Positions 33,582-42,546 of a stretch of 64,000 nucleotides of DNA are shown here, piece after piece. Location: NCBI GenBank assembly GCA_964590515.1, contig CAZPZD010000004.1:1-64000 (forward strand). Reading direction: 5' to 3'. The stretch is from JADFRG01 sp964590515. GTDB lineage: Bacteria > Chloroflexota > Anaerolineae > Anaerolineales > E44-bin32. Positions within the stretch are counted from its first letter, which is position 1. Each line of letters opens with the position of its first letter. The position numbers and the translations under genes were made by a program. Below the pieces are notes generated by a model that did not search any database, had not been told where the DNA came from, and worked only from the letters and a program-made list of their open reading frames with translations.

Positions 33582-34247
33582 ATGACAATCGCCAGCGTCC
33601 TGCTGATTGAGAGCGGCCGGCCGAGCGCCCCCTCCTTCGCCTCAGCACTCGAAAAGAAGGGGTTCGCGGTCACGGTCCAGCATGAAGTAGGACTGGCAAT
33701 CAAGTCGGCTTCAAAGAGTCCTCCGGATGTACTCATCCTCGATGCAGCCTCAATGCGGACCAGCGGGAGCCGACTGTGCCGGACGGCCAGGGCCAATCTG
33801 GACGGCGTACCGATCATCTTGATTTCGCCCGAGGGAACCGGATCGGAATCGGCAAACGGGTCGACCGTAAACCTGGTTCAGCCGTTCACGGCTCGCAAGC
33901 TCGTCAACCGCGTGTATCGGCTTCTGCCGGGCGACGACCGGTATTCGCTCCAGGCCGGGCCGATCAAGCTCAACCTCGTTCAACGTAAAGTCAAAGTGCA
34001 CGGGCGAGAAAGTCGCCTCACTCCAAAGCAAGCCAAGCTGCTCGAACTCTTCATGCACAATCCGGGAAAACTGCTCACTCGTAAGCAGCTGATCCGGGAG
34101 GTCTGGCTCACCGACTACACCGGCGACACCCGGACTCTAGATGTCCATATGAGCTGGCTCCGGCACGCGGTGGAGGGGAACACGAAGAAGCCGCAGTTCC
34201 TGCGCACCATTCGAGGCATAGGCTACCGCCTCGACGTCCCAAGCTAG
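33582..34247 (+). CDS. OmpR/PhoB-type regulator with degenerate receiver
   Basis: The 221-aa product has a receiver-like domain (1-115) and a winged-helix DNA-binding domain (about 122-220; LTPKQAKLLELFMHNPGKLLTRKQLIREVW, RTLDVHMSWLRHAV, TIRGIGYRL). The receiver keeps D54 (LILDAAS). It lacks the acidic metal-binding pair (LLIESG instead of a DD motif), has Ser for the switch Thr (ILISPEG), and has Gln where the invariant Lys should be (LVQPF). Conventional phosphorylation is unlikely. No kinase is adjacent. Confidence 0.92.
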   Translation: MTIASVLLIESGRPSAPSFASALEKKGFAVTVQHEVGLAIKSASKSPPDVLILDAASMRTSGSRLCRTARANLDGVPIILISPEGTGSESANGSTVNLVQPFTARKLVNRVYRLLPGDDRYSLQAGPIKLNLVQRKVKVHGRESRLTPKQAKLLELFMHNPGKLLTRKQLIREVWLTDYTGDTRTLDVHMSWLRHAVEGNTKKPQFLRTIRGIGYRLDVPS

Positions 34248-34313
34248 AATCCACATCTGGGAATCCTCGAATCCGGCCCATCCGAGGGGATGAGTGGCCA
34301 ACGGGAGGGCGGA

Positions 34314-35576
34314 TCAGTGCAGCTGGATTCTCCTGGTTACCCAGCCGACCCCGCCCTGGCCGGTCATGACTTGGGCGGCCAGCGTATAGCGGCCCTGCCG
34401 GCGGTAGTGATTTGAGAGGACGGGGATGAACTCGTCCGAGCGCCAACGACGGACCGACTGGGATCGGCTCCGAAAGAGGTGACCATCGTAGTCCCAGTCC
34501 ACCTCGAATCCCGTCAACGCTTCAGAATCTGACTCTCCAGCAGCGATCAATCTAGCCTCCACTTGCCGGCCCGTGACCCGAATCCGGATCCTGGGCTTCG
34601 CCGCCGGTGCGAGCGGAATCGAGGGATCTTCCCAGACGCCGAAAGTTCGCCGGGCAGGCTGCAACAGCAAGCGGCGGCGGGTGGTCCCGATCGCCAGGCG
34701 GGAGATGTCGCAGGCCAGCCAACGCCGATCTAGCCGGTCCGCCACCACCGCGGTCGTTCCAGCGCCGCAGAAGAAGTCTGCGACCAGTCCGCCAGCCTGG
34801 CTCGACGCCCCGACGATTCGCTCGAGCAGCGCTTCCGGCTTCTGGGTCGGATAGCCGGTCCGCTCGCCGTGCATCCGAGCGACGACCGGGAAGTACCACC
34901 AGTCTTCGGGCACCTTACCGCGGCTCAGATCCGGACGTTTGCCGAAACCGGCCTTGGGGGAGCTGGCAAAGGTCTTGGCAGTAGCTGGGTGGTAGGGCAT
35001 CCGCACCGCATCGGCATTGAAGGTGTACGCCTTCGACTTCGTATAGACATAGATCGTGTCATGCTTTCGCTTGAATCCGCTGCGAATCGGCGAAGGCCCG
35101 TGGTAGACCCAAATGATTTCGTTGAGTAAGCGATCGGATCCGAAGATCTCGTCCAGCAGCACTCTGCCGTAGGCCGCCGCGTGCCAATCAAGATGCAGGT
35201 AGAGAGTCCCAGTCGCGGCCAGTAAGCGGTGCATGAAGACCAAACGCGGGTAGAGCATGCTCAGGTATTCGGGCAATCCAGACCAGGTGTCTGTGAATCC
35301 GCTTGTGGTCTGCCAGGCATCTGGCCGGCGGGAGTCCTCGACCAGGCCCGTGCGGGCGCGGTAGCGCTTGCCGGAGCGGAACGGTGGATCGGCGTAGATC
35401 AGATCGACCTGCCCTTCAAACTCGGAGAGCAGGGTTGCCATCACGCCGAGATTGTCCCCCAAGATCAACCGATTGGGATTGGAGACCGAGCTGCCTGCGC
35501 TCGGGACGACCAGGTTGGTTTGCAGCAGCGGGCTGGGTGCTGGCGGATCAGACGATTTCCCCGACCACTGGAGCAT
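34314..35576 (-). CDS. Site-specific DNA methyltransferase (beta class) with PKD-like tail
   Basis: Methylates adenine-N6 or cytosine-N4 in a short recognition sequence using SAM. Motif IV, DPPF (63-66), precedes motif I, DFFCGAGTT (267-275), which is the beta-class order; GYPTQKPEALLERIV is the typical segment just before motif I. No restriction endonuclease is adjacent, so this is an orphan enzyme. Residues 356-420 (FEVDWDYDGHLF...HYRRQGRYTLAAQV) form an added domain resembling a PKD beta-sandwich. It follows the GTPase-like gene by 28 nt. Confidence 0.9.
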   Translation of the reverse strand: MLQWSGKSSDPPAPSPLLQTNLVVPSAGSSVSNPNRLILGDNLGVMATLLSEFEGQVDLIYADPPFRSGKRYRARTGLVEDSRRPDAWQTTSGFTDTWSGLPEYLSMLYPRLVFMHRLLAATGTLYLHLDWHAAAYGRVLLDEIFGSDRLLNEIIWVYHGPSPIRSGFKRKHDTIYVYTKSKAYTFNADAVRMPYHPATAKTFASSPKAGFGKRPDLSRGKVPEDWWYFPVVARMHGERTGYPTQKPEALLERIVGASSQAGGLVADFFCGAGTTAVVADRLDRRWLACDISRLAIGTTRRRLLLQPARRTFGVWEDPSIPLAPAAKPRIRIRVTGRQVEARLIAAGESDSEALTGFEVDWDYDGHLFRSRSQSVRRWRSDEFIPVLSNHYRRQGRYTLAAQVMTGQGGVGWVTRRIQLH

Positions 35577-35604
35577 GGCTGTGGGCGATTCCGCGGGGGT
35601 CCCC

Positions 35605-36936
35605 TCAAGCGGGGTTCCGACGGCCGAACCGTTGCTCGAGGATCAAGGGGAGCTGGGGGGGGCCAATCTCCTCGAGTTCATAGCGCACTCGCTGGGCCGG
35701 CTTGTTCAAGGACATCAGCCGGCTGAGATTGACGGGTGTCCCTATGAGCACCAGGTCGGCCTCTGCCGCATTGATGGTCTGCTCCAGTTCCCGAATCTGG
35801 GCCTGGCCATAGCCCATTGCCGGAAGAATGTTTCCAGTCGTGGGGTACTGCGCATAGGTCGCCGAGATGCTGCCGCGGGCGTACGGACGCGGATCGACAA
35901 TCTCCCGGGCTTTGAAACGCTGGGCCGCAATCCAGCCGGCGCCGTAGGACATGCCGCCATGGGTCAACGTGGGACCGTCCTCCACCACCAACACTCGCCG
36001 ATCGCGGATGGCATCCGGATCCTCGACCTGGATTGGGGAGTTGGCTTCAATTACCCTGGCATTCGGATTCAGGGTCTTGATATTCCGCCGGACGATTTCT
36101 ATGTTCGCGGGATCGGCCGTGTCCATCTTGTTGATGATCAGAATGTCGGCCGAGCGCACGTTCGCCTCGCCGGGATGGTAGGTGAGTTCATGCCCGGGTC
36201 GGTGGGGGTCGACGACCACGATGTGCAAATCGCTCCGAAAGAACGGCAAATCGTTGTTCCCCCCGTCCCACACGATAATGTCGACTTCAGACTCGGCGGC
36301 GCTCAACACCGCGCGGTAGTCGATCCCGGCATACACGATCGCCCCCAGGTCGATGTGCGGTTCGTACTCCTCCCGCTCCTCGATGCTGCACTCGTGGCGG
36401 TCTAGATCTGCATACTCGGAGAAGCGTTGGACTGCCTGACGGGTCAGATCCCCGTACGGCATCGGATGGCGTACCACGCCGACCAAATGGCCTAACTGGC
36501 GAAGGAGACTCGCCACCCGGCGGCTTGTCTGGCTCTTGCCGCTGCCGGTGCGGACCGCACACACTGAGACGACCGGCTTACTGGACTGCAGCGTCGTGGT
36601 TCCGTTTCCCATGAGCCGAAAATCGGCACCGTTAATCAAGACTTCGGAGGCCAGATGCATCACGTACTCATGGGTGACATCGCTGTAGGCAAACACAACT
36701 TGGTCGGCCGAATGGGCGTGGATCAGTTCGACCAGTTGCTGTTCGGGGTGGATAGGGATTCCTCCGGGGTAGAGCTCGCCGGCCAGGGAGGCCGGGTAGG
36801 TCCGGCCTTCAATGTTCGGGATTTGAGTTGCCGTGAAGGCGACCACCTGATAGGCGGGATTGTCGCGAAAATAGACATTGAAGTTATGGAAATCTCGTCC
36901 GGCGGCACCCATGATAATCACTCGAGCTGGCTGCAT
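35605..36936 (-). CDS. Cyclic 2,3-diphosphoglycerate synthase-like NTPase
   Basis: This protein resembles the cpgS family, which makes the thermoprotectant cyclic 2,3-DPG in some methanogens; bacterial members have unclear roles. The opening RVIIMGAAGRDFHNFNVYFRDNP is diagnostic. A P-loop (VRTGSGKSQTSR), an IVWDGGNNDLPF segment and IINKMDTAD (NKxD-type) indicate a SIMIBI-class NTPase fold. ATG at 36936 fits this opening. A GTG at 36972 overlapping the argS stop would add 12 residues. Co-directional with argS and the DNA methyltransferase. Confidence 0.85.
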   Translation of the reverse strand: MQPARVIIMGAAGRDFHNFNVYFRDNPAYQVVAFTATQIPNIEGRTYPASLAGELYPGGIPIHPEQQLVELIHAHSADQVVFAYSDVTHEYVMHLASEVLINGADFRLMGNGTTTLQSSKPVVSVCAVRTGSGKSQTSRRVASLLRQLGHLVGVVRHPMPYGDLTRQAVQRFSEYADLDRHECSIEEREEYEPHIDLGAIVYAGIDYRAVLSAAESEVDIIVWDGGNNDLPFFRSDLHIVVVDPHRPGHELTYHPGEANVRSADILIINKMDTADPANIEIVRRNIKTLNPNARVIEANSPIQVEDPDAIRDRRVLVVEDGPTLTHGGMSYGAGWIAAQRFKAREIVDPRPYARGSISATYAQYPTTGNILPAMGYGQAQIRELEQTINAAEADLVLIGTPVNLSRLMSLNKPAQRVRYELEEIGPPQLPLILEQRFGRRNPA

Positions 36937-36968
36937 GGTCGCTTTCGAAGGCTCCTCTCCGGTAGCAA

Positions 36969-38771
36969 TCACATCACGGCAGGCGCTGCAATCCCCAGCA
37001 AGTGCAAGCTGTTGGCGAGCGCCTGTTTTGCGGCGGCGGTCAACCGAAGCCGGGCTGCTTGGATTGCGGTTGATTCCGCCTGCAGCACGGGAATCGCGTG
37101 GTAAAAGGCGTGGAAGGTCTTTGCCAGCTCATAGGCGTAGTTGGCAACGTGGAGCGGCTTGTATTCGGCGGCCGCTCTGAGGACCGTCTCCGGAAAGCGT
37201 GAGATCCAATCAATCAGCTCGGCTTCAAGCGGCGCGAGTGCAAACTCGAAACCGGCGGCGGGGGGCAGCTTGCCGGCCTTTTTCAAAATGCTGCTGGCTC
37301 GGACGTGCGCGTTCTGGATGTAGGGAGCGGCCTGCCCCTCGAAACTCAGGGCCGAGTCCCAATTGAAAACGATGTCCTTGACATTGTCCACCGAGATCAG
37401 GGCGTAGGTGAGCGCGCCGAGGCCAATCTGGCGGGCCACTTCCTCCCTCCGCTCTCCATTCAGTTCAGGGTTCTTCTCGGCAATGATCTGGGCCACCCTC
37501 CGCCTCGCCTCGTTGTAGACGTCCATGAAAAGGACGACGTGTCCATGCCGCGATGACATGGCGCCCTCCGGTAGCGTGACGAATCCGTATGGCAGATGGA
37601 AGCATTGGGCGGCCTGGGGAAACCCCCAAAGCTCGAGGATCTTGAATACCTGCTGAAAGTGCAGACTCTGTCGGACGTCTACCACGTAGACCGAGCGGTC
37701 TACATCGAATTCCTCGAACTTACGCTTGGCGAGTGCCAGATCTTTCGCGGCGTAAAGGGTCGTCCCGTCGCTGCGCAGCAGGACCACCGTCCTGAACTTT
37801 TCCTTAGTCAAGCCAAGTTTCTGGTCGAGCTTGACGATCACTGGCCCTTCCGGCCGTTCATCCTCTGCGACTCCGGAAGCGACCAGCTCTCCGACGATCC
37901 GTTTGGCGTCTTCGTCCACTTCGCTCTCGAAGAAGAACACTTCGATTGGAGCTCCGAGGATCCTCAGGATGTCTTCCAATTCGTCCAAACTCCACTTGCG
38001 GGTCATCAGCCAAAGCCGGTGAACTTCCGGGTCGCCGCTGTCCCAGCGGCGGTACAGCTCGCGGCGTTCTGCGTCGTATTGCTCGCGGCGGGCGCGCTGC
38101 TCTGGGGTCTCCTCTTTCGCCGGTTCGACCAGCGAATTCGCTTCGGCGTATATCCCGGCGAGCCACTGGCCGCGCTCATGGACGCCCTCCGGCTCTTCGC
38201 CATTGTGAAACTTGTGGTAGCCCCAAACGCAAGTCATCACACCCAGGCCGACGTCACCCGGATAGGCCGCCCGGATTGTCGGGTAGCCGGCGAATTCGGT
38301 CAGCCGGGCCAGCGACTCCCCGAGCACGACATTGCGGGCATGGCCAATATGAAATGAGTGGTGGGTGTTGGGTTGGGCGTATTCGACCATGACCCGCTCG
38401 GGCTTCGGATCGCCCTTCCCGAAGTCGGCTCCCCCCTCGACGGCCTCGTCCACTACCCGGGCAGCAAAAAGGCCCGTGTCGAAGTAAGCGTTGAGGTAGG
38501 CATTCTGCGCTTCGATCCGCTCGAATCCAGGAGGCGTTTCGAACTGGCCGGCGACCAACTCGGCAATCTCCCGGGCGCGGGCAGGGACCGTGAGCCCCGG
38601 GGCCTTTTTGGCCTCCAGGGCAGCCGCCTGATAACAGACTGCGGTGCCGATGCCCCACTGTCCTTCGAACGGAGTGGGCGCCCACTGGACGGTTTCGGGC
38701 TGGGGGATTCCGGCTCGACCGAAGGCGGCCAGCACCCGTGCGCTGAGCTCGCGGATCTCCGAATCGAACAT
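36969..38771 (-). CDS. argS: Arginyl-tRNA synthetase
   Basis: Charges tRNA-Arg. The 600-aa class I synthetase has the N-terminal additional domain (1-110; APTPFEGQWG), the HIGH motif in HSFHIGHARNVVLG, and GDVGLGVM. The KMSKS position is degenerate (EGAMSSRHGHVV), as in many ArgRS. The anticodon-binding DALR domain closes the protein (NYAYELAKTFHAFYH). ERVMVEYAQPNTHH before HIGH is characteristic of a long bacterial subfamily. Confidence 0.97.
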   Translation of the reverse strand: MFDSEIRELSARVLAAFGRAGIPQPETVQWAPTPFEGQWGIGTAVCYQAAALEAKKAPGLTVPARAREIAELVAGQFETPPGFERIEAQNAYLNAYFDTGLFAARVVDEAVEGGADFGKGDPKPERVMVEYAQPNTHHSFHIGHARNVVLGESLARLTEFAGYPTIRAAYPGDVGLGVMTCVWGYHKFHNGEEPEGVHERGQWLAGIYAEANSLVEPAKEETPEQRARREQYDAERRELYRRWDSGDPEVHRLWLMTRKWSLDELEDILRILGAPIEVFFFESEVDEDAKRIVGELVASGVAEDERPEGPVIVKLDQKLGLTKEKFRTVVLLRSDGTTLYAAKDLALAKRKFEEFDVDRSVYVVDVRQSLHFQQVFKILELWGFPQAAQCFHLPYGFVTLPEGAMSSRHGHVVLFMDVYNEARRRVAQIIAEKNPELNGERREEVARQIGLGALTYALISVDNVKDIVFNWDSALSFEGQAAPYIQNAHVRASSILKKAGKLPPAAGFEFALAPLEAELIDWISRFPETVLRAAAEYKPLHVANYAYELAKTFHAFYHAIPVLQAESTAIQAARLRLTAAAKQALANSLHLLGIAAPAVM

Positions 38772-38837
38772 GGCTTAAGAACCGGCGACGGTAATGCGCT
38801 CAGGTTCTCGCGCCTGATTGCCGCCAGGGCGAGATAA

Positions 38838-38865
38838 ACAAAAGACCTCGACCGTTACGTCGAGG
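38838..38865 (-). terminator. Rho-independent terminator of rpsT
   Basis: On the minus strand CCTCGAC (38865-38859) and GTCGAGG (38852-38846) form a perfect 7-bp stem with a 6-nt loop, followed by TCTTTTG. It lies 26 nt after the rpsT stop and before argS. Confidence 0.75.
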
Positions 38866-38891
38866 CCTGAATTGATAGGGGGCTGCACTCT

Positions 38892-39167
38892 CTAACCGCG
38901 GTCCTGCTGGGCAGCGGCTAGGCTCTTCATCAGGCGGCTCTTGCGGCGGGCCGCGTTCTTTCGATGGATCACACCGGCATCGGCTGCTCGATCCAGCTGC
39001 TGAATCGCTTCCTTGACGGCCGCGGCGGCCTGGTCTGGTTTTCCGTCCGCGATCGCCGTTCGGGCGATTCTGACCTGGGTCCGGGCCCGGGTGCGCACAG
39101 GCCGATTCCGATCCTGGCGTTTCTCATTCTGCCGGATCCGTTTCTTCGCAGAGCGCGTGTTTGCCAA
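38892..39167 (-). CDS. rpsT: 30S ribosomal protein S20
   Basis: S20 binds 16S rRNA in the small subunit body. The open frame extends far upstream inside addA, but the S20 match begins at TTG 39167, giving MANTRSAKKRIRQNEKR, with AAGGGA about 6 nt upstream and its own promoter. At 91 aa it has the usual length. AGVIHRKNAARRKSRLMKSL is the conserved C-terminal helix. Confidence 0.95.
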   Translation of the reverse strand: MANTRSAKKRIRQNEKRQDRNRPVRTRARTQVRIARTAIADGKPDQAAAAVKEAIQQLDRAADAGVIHRKNAARRKSRLMKSLAAAQQDRG

Positions 39168-39195
39168 TTCAATCCCTTTGCTACGGCAACTTAAG

Positions 39196-39224
39196 ATTGT
39201 AGCCGATGCAACACTGCTTGTCCA
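39196..39224 (-). promoter_or_regulatory. Promoter of rpsT
   Basis: On the minus strand, TGGACA (39224-39219), 17 nt, TACAAT (39201-39196), in the gap between addA and rpsT. Predicted leader about 22 nt. Confidence 0.7.
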
Positions 39225-39258
39225 GAGACCGGCTTGGACGGGCGCCTGTCGGCTGCCT

Positions 39259-42200
39259 TCAAACCTCCACCAGGTGCACCTCTCCGTCTGCGTCGAGGAA
39301 GCACAGCATGCCCTGCGGCGCCACGCCCAGGATGCTCGCGGCCGAACGGACATAGCGCTCGACTTGCTTGCGGTGCCGCTCGACTGCGGCGGCCAGGTCA
39401 GCTTCGCCCTGCAGCTTATCGGTCTTGAAATCCACGATTTTCCAACCCCGCTCCGCGCGCCACAGGAGGTCAATCTGGCCGCTCTGTACCTGGCCGGCGG
39501 GATCGAAAGCCGTAAACGGGACCTCGCGCTGGGCGCCCTGAGCCGCGCGGATCTCTTCCCACAGCGCATGCGCCGCCAGGCGGCCGAGCATCTCTGTAGA
39601 TTCCGCGACCGCAACCTGGCGCTGACGCGGGTCCACCAGTCCGGCTCGGAAGGCTTCGTTCTCCATGAACCTGTCATATCCGGCGCTGCCCGGCATCGCA
39701 GAACGTTGGATGGCAGCGTGCACGATGCGTCCAACGGCGGCCGCCGGGGCGCGGCGGCCGCTACCGGTCGCCCGCCAGGTTCGCTCCGGCTCCTCGTCCA
39801 GATCAAGATCGATCTCTTCCTTGGGCGGAATCGATACCACCCGGTACAGGGGAGGCTCACTCGAGTCCGGCCAGGCGGTGAAGCTGCCGGCCTGGGCCCA
39901 CCGGCGCCGTTCGGAGTCCGGGGCAGTCCAAGCGCGCAGCAACTGGCCGCCCGGCAACTTTACAAGCACCTCCTGGCCGACGCCCTCGGCCAATGCTTTC
40001 GGATCCATATCCATGAGCTCGAGGATCCGCTCCATCCAGCCGGCGGTGCTCCAAGCGCCGCGAGTCTGGCTCAGATGACCGCTGACAATCAACCGCTCCC
40101 GCGCCCGGGTGGCCGCCACGTACAACAGCCGATCCTCCTCGGCCTGTGATTGCTCCGCATCCAACGCCCGTGCAAGCCGATAGGCGGTCGGCTCGCCAAC
40201 CAATAGGTCCATGGCGGCCGCCGCGCCGACCTCCTCCATCAGGTATACCGGCTGGGCGCGCCGGGGGCTGCTCCGCGAGGCGTCGGCCAAGACCACCAGG
40301 CCAAACTCCAAGCCCTTGGCCTTGTGAATGGTCATCAGTTGAAGTGCACCGCCCTCGCCGGCCGGTGCTTCGCCCTCCCGCGCGCCAGCTTCGCGCAACA
40401 CCGACAGATACTCTAGGAAGGCTCCCACATTCACCAGCGCGCTTGCCTGGGCGTCGTCGACCAGCTTGTCCAGGTTGCGCCACAGCCGGGCGTGCGAGCT
40501 GGCGAGCACAGCCCGCCAGTCCAGTCGCCCGACCAGGCGGCTGATCAGCTCAGCCACCGGGAGCCGCTCGGCCAGCGGGTGCAGTTCATCCAGGGTGGCC
40601 TGGGCGCGCCGGGCGGGCGCCAGATCGTGCGGTTCGAGTAACTGCTCGGCCTTCGCAAGCGCCGCCTGCAGCGGGAGGGTTTCACCGCCGCTGACCCGCA
40701 ACCGGTACAGCCCGGGATCGCTGAGTCCGACGGCGGGCGAGCGCAAGAACCCGGCCAACGCCAGGTCGTCGCTGGGATCAGCAATTGCACGCAGGGTATT
40801 GACCAGGTCGCGGATCTCCGGTCGATCGTAGAAGCCGCGGCCGGCGACCGTGACGAACGGGATACCGGCCGCCTCCAGCGCCGACTCGTACGCCTCGAAA
40901 CCGGCCGAAGCGCGAAACAGCAGCGCCACCTCGCCCCAGTCCCGGATCACCCCGCTCCCCTGCAACTCGACCAGCCGGTCGGCGAGGGCGCGGGCGGCGG
41001 CGGCCCGTCCCTGCTCAGCCCCCTGCCCGGTGCCGAGCACGATCTCGAGGTGGGGGCCTGCGCCGGAACCGGACGGTTCGGCGCGGTCGGCGGTCAGGGT
41101 GGTATAGGGGACCTGGTACAAAGCAACGCTGTCCTCGCGGCCCATCAATGGACCGACGACGTCGTCGAGCGCTGAGAGCAGCGGGGCGTGCGCCCGGAAG
41201 TTGAGCTCGATCTCAGTCGCCAGGCCGCCGCCGGCCTGCACCTCCTGCCGCTTGCGCCGGAAGACGCGCACGTCGGCCCCGCGGAAGCGGTAGATACTCT
41301 GGCGGGCGTCGCCGACCGCGAACAGGCACCCGGAACGGTCCCCGACCAAAGCGTCGATGATCCGCCGCTGGCGCTGGTTGGTGTCCTGGAACTCATCGAC
41401 CAGCACCGCCTCCAGCCGCCCCCGCCAGCGGTCGCCGACGTCAGCAGTTTCGAGCAATGCCAGGGCGCCGGCCTCCAAATCGTCGAAGTCGAGCGCCAGG
41501 TGGGCGTCCAGTGCGCGCCGGTAGGCGAAAAGTGCCCGATCAAAGAGGGTCTTTAACCGTTGAAGTTGCTCCGCCCAGATCGCGTCGGTTTCGGGCGCTG
41601 GCGGTGAATCCTTGGCATTGGCGCCGCCGATCCAGGTGTTGAGATGCTCGTCGTAGAGATCCTGCAGCGTGTGGATGACGGCGCGGGCTCGGCTTTTGGC
41701 GCTGCCCCCGACCTTCTGCAGCGCCTCGCGCCGGATGGTGAAGAGCACGCCGCAGGTACCCATCAGGTCTCCCGCGTTGAGAGTGACCTCCAGCTCGACC
41801 CACAGCTTGAGGAGCCGTGCGGCGCGCGGGGCAAGCGAGGGCCCGGCGTCCACCTCCATCTCCCCGCCATCCGCCAGCTTGCGCAGCATCTCGATCCCCC
41901 CCACGACCCGGCCCAGCCTCACGAAGGATTCGACAGCCGCCAGCAGCGTGCGGTTCAGGTTTTCAGCCGAATCGCCGCCCAGCAGTTCGGCGGTCTCGAG
42001 GCGGCTTTGCAGCAGGCGTGACAGTACGGCCGCCAGTTGGCGAGTCGAGAAAGCTCGGAACAGTTGAACGGCCTCCGGATCGCCGGCGGCCCAGGCCAAC
42101 GCCTCGGCGACCGCCTGGGCCTTGAAGGTCAATCCCAGACCTTCATCGACCACCACGAACCCAGGGTCTATTCGCGCCTCGGCCGGATGGGAGCGCAGCA

Positions 42201-42546
42201 CCTCGGCGCACAGACTATGCATGGTGCCGATCCGGGCGGCGTCCATGCGCGATTCGATCTCGAGCCAGCGCAGCCGCTCTTCGCCTTCCGCGGCCACGGC
42301 CAGATCGCTGACCGACCCACGGATGCGGTTGCGCATCTCGCGGGCGGCCTTCTCGGTAAAGGTGACGGCCACAATCTGGCGTTCGTTCAGCCCCCGGGCC
42401 AGCAGGTGGACGTAGCGGGCGACCAGCGTACGGGTCTTGCCAGTTCCGGCGCCGGCAGTGAGCAGCACGTCACGCTCGAGCTCGGTGGCGGCTTGATGTT
42501 GATCGAGAGTGAGATCGAACGGCGCCAGCGAATCCATCCCGGTCAC
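39259..42546 (-). CDS. addA: AddA-type helicase-nuclease (UvrD/RecB superfamily)
   Basis: The 1095-aa product has a UvrD-type helicase with Walker A TAGAGTGKTRTL, motif Ia AVTFTEKAAREM, motif II VLVDEFQDTN, motif III GDARQSIYRFRGADV and motif V/VI MTIHKAKGLEF...VAATRARERL. A C-terminal PD-(D/E)XK nuclease has KIVDFKTDKLQ. This is the AddA arrangement; with AddB it unwinds and degrades double-strand ends and loads RecA. GTG at 42546 abuts the addB stop; Met4 (42537) is an alternative. Confidence 0.94.
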   Translation of the reverse strand: MTGMDSLAPFDLTLDQHQAATELERDVLLTAGAGTGKTRTLVARYVHLLARGLNERQIVAVTFTEKAAREMRNRIRGSVSDLAVAAEGEERLRWLEIESRMDAARIGTMHSLCAEVLRSHPAEARIDPGFVVVDEGLGLTFKAQAVAEALAWAAGDPEAVQLFRAFSTRQLAAVLSRLLQSRLETAELLGGDSAENLNRTLLAAVESFVRLGRVVGGIEMLRKLADGGEMEVDAGPSLAPRAARLLKLWVELEVTLNAGDLMGTCGVLFTIRREALQKVGGSAKSRARAVIHTLQDLYDEHLNTWIGGANAKDSPPAPETDAIWAEQLQRLKTLFDRALFAYRRALDAHLALDFDDLEAGALALLETADVGDRWRGRLEAVLVDEFQDTNQRQRRIIDALVGDRSGCLFAVGDARQSIYRFRGADVRVFRRKRQEVQAGGGLATEIELNFRAHAPLLSALDDVVGPLMGREDSVALYQVPYTTLTADRAEPSGSGAGPHLEIVLGTGQGAEQGRAAAARALADRLVELQGSGVIRDWGEVALLFRASAGFEAYESALEAAGIPFVTVAGRGFYDRPEIRDLVNTLRAIADPSDDLALAGFLRSPAVGLSDPGLYRLRVSGGETLPLQAALAKAEQLLEPHDLAPARRAQATLDELHPLAERLPVAELISRLVGRLDWRAVLASSHARLWRNLDKLVDDAQASALVNVGAFLEYLSVLREAGAREGEAPAGEGGALQLMTIHKAKGLEFGLVVLADASRSSPRRAQPVYLMEEVGAAAAMDLLVGEPTAYRLARALDAEQSQAEEDRLLYVAATRARERLIVSGHLSQTRGAWSTAGWMERILELMDMDPKALAEGVGQEVLVKLPGGQLLRAWTAPDSERRRWAQAGSFTAWPDSSEPPLYRVVSIPPKEEIDLDLDEEPERTWRATGSGRRAPAAAVGRIVHAAIQRSAMPGSAGYDRFMENEAFRAGLVDPRQRQVAVAESTEMLGRLAAHALWEEIRAAQGAQREVPFTAFDPAGQVQSGQIDLLWRAERGWKIVDFKTDKLQGEADLAAAVERHRKQVERYVRSAASILGVAPQGMLCFLDADGEVHLVEV

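Noticed and set aside
39168..39860. 322-aa reading frame ending in S20
   Set aside because: Only the last 91 codons match S20; the rest is a frame shadow of addA, and rpsT has its own promoter at 39196-39224.
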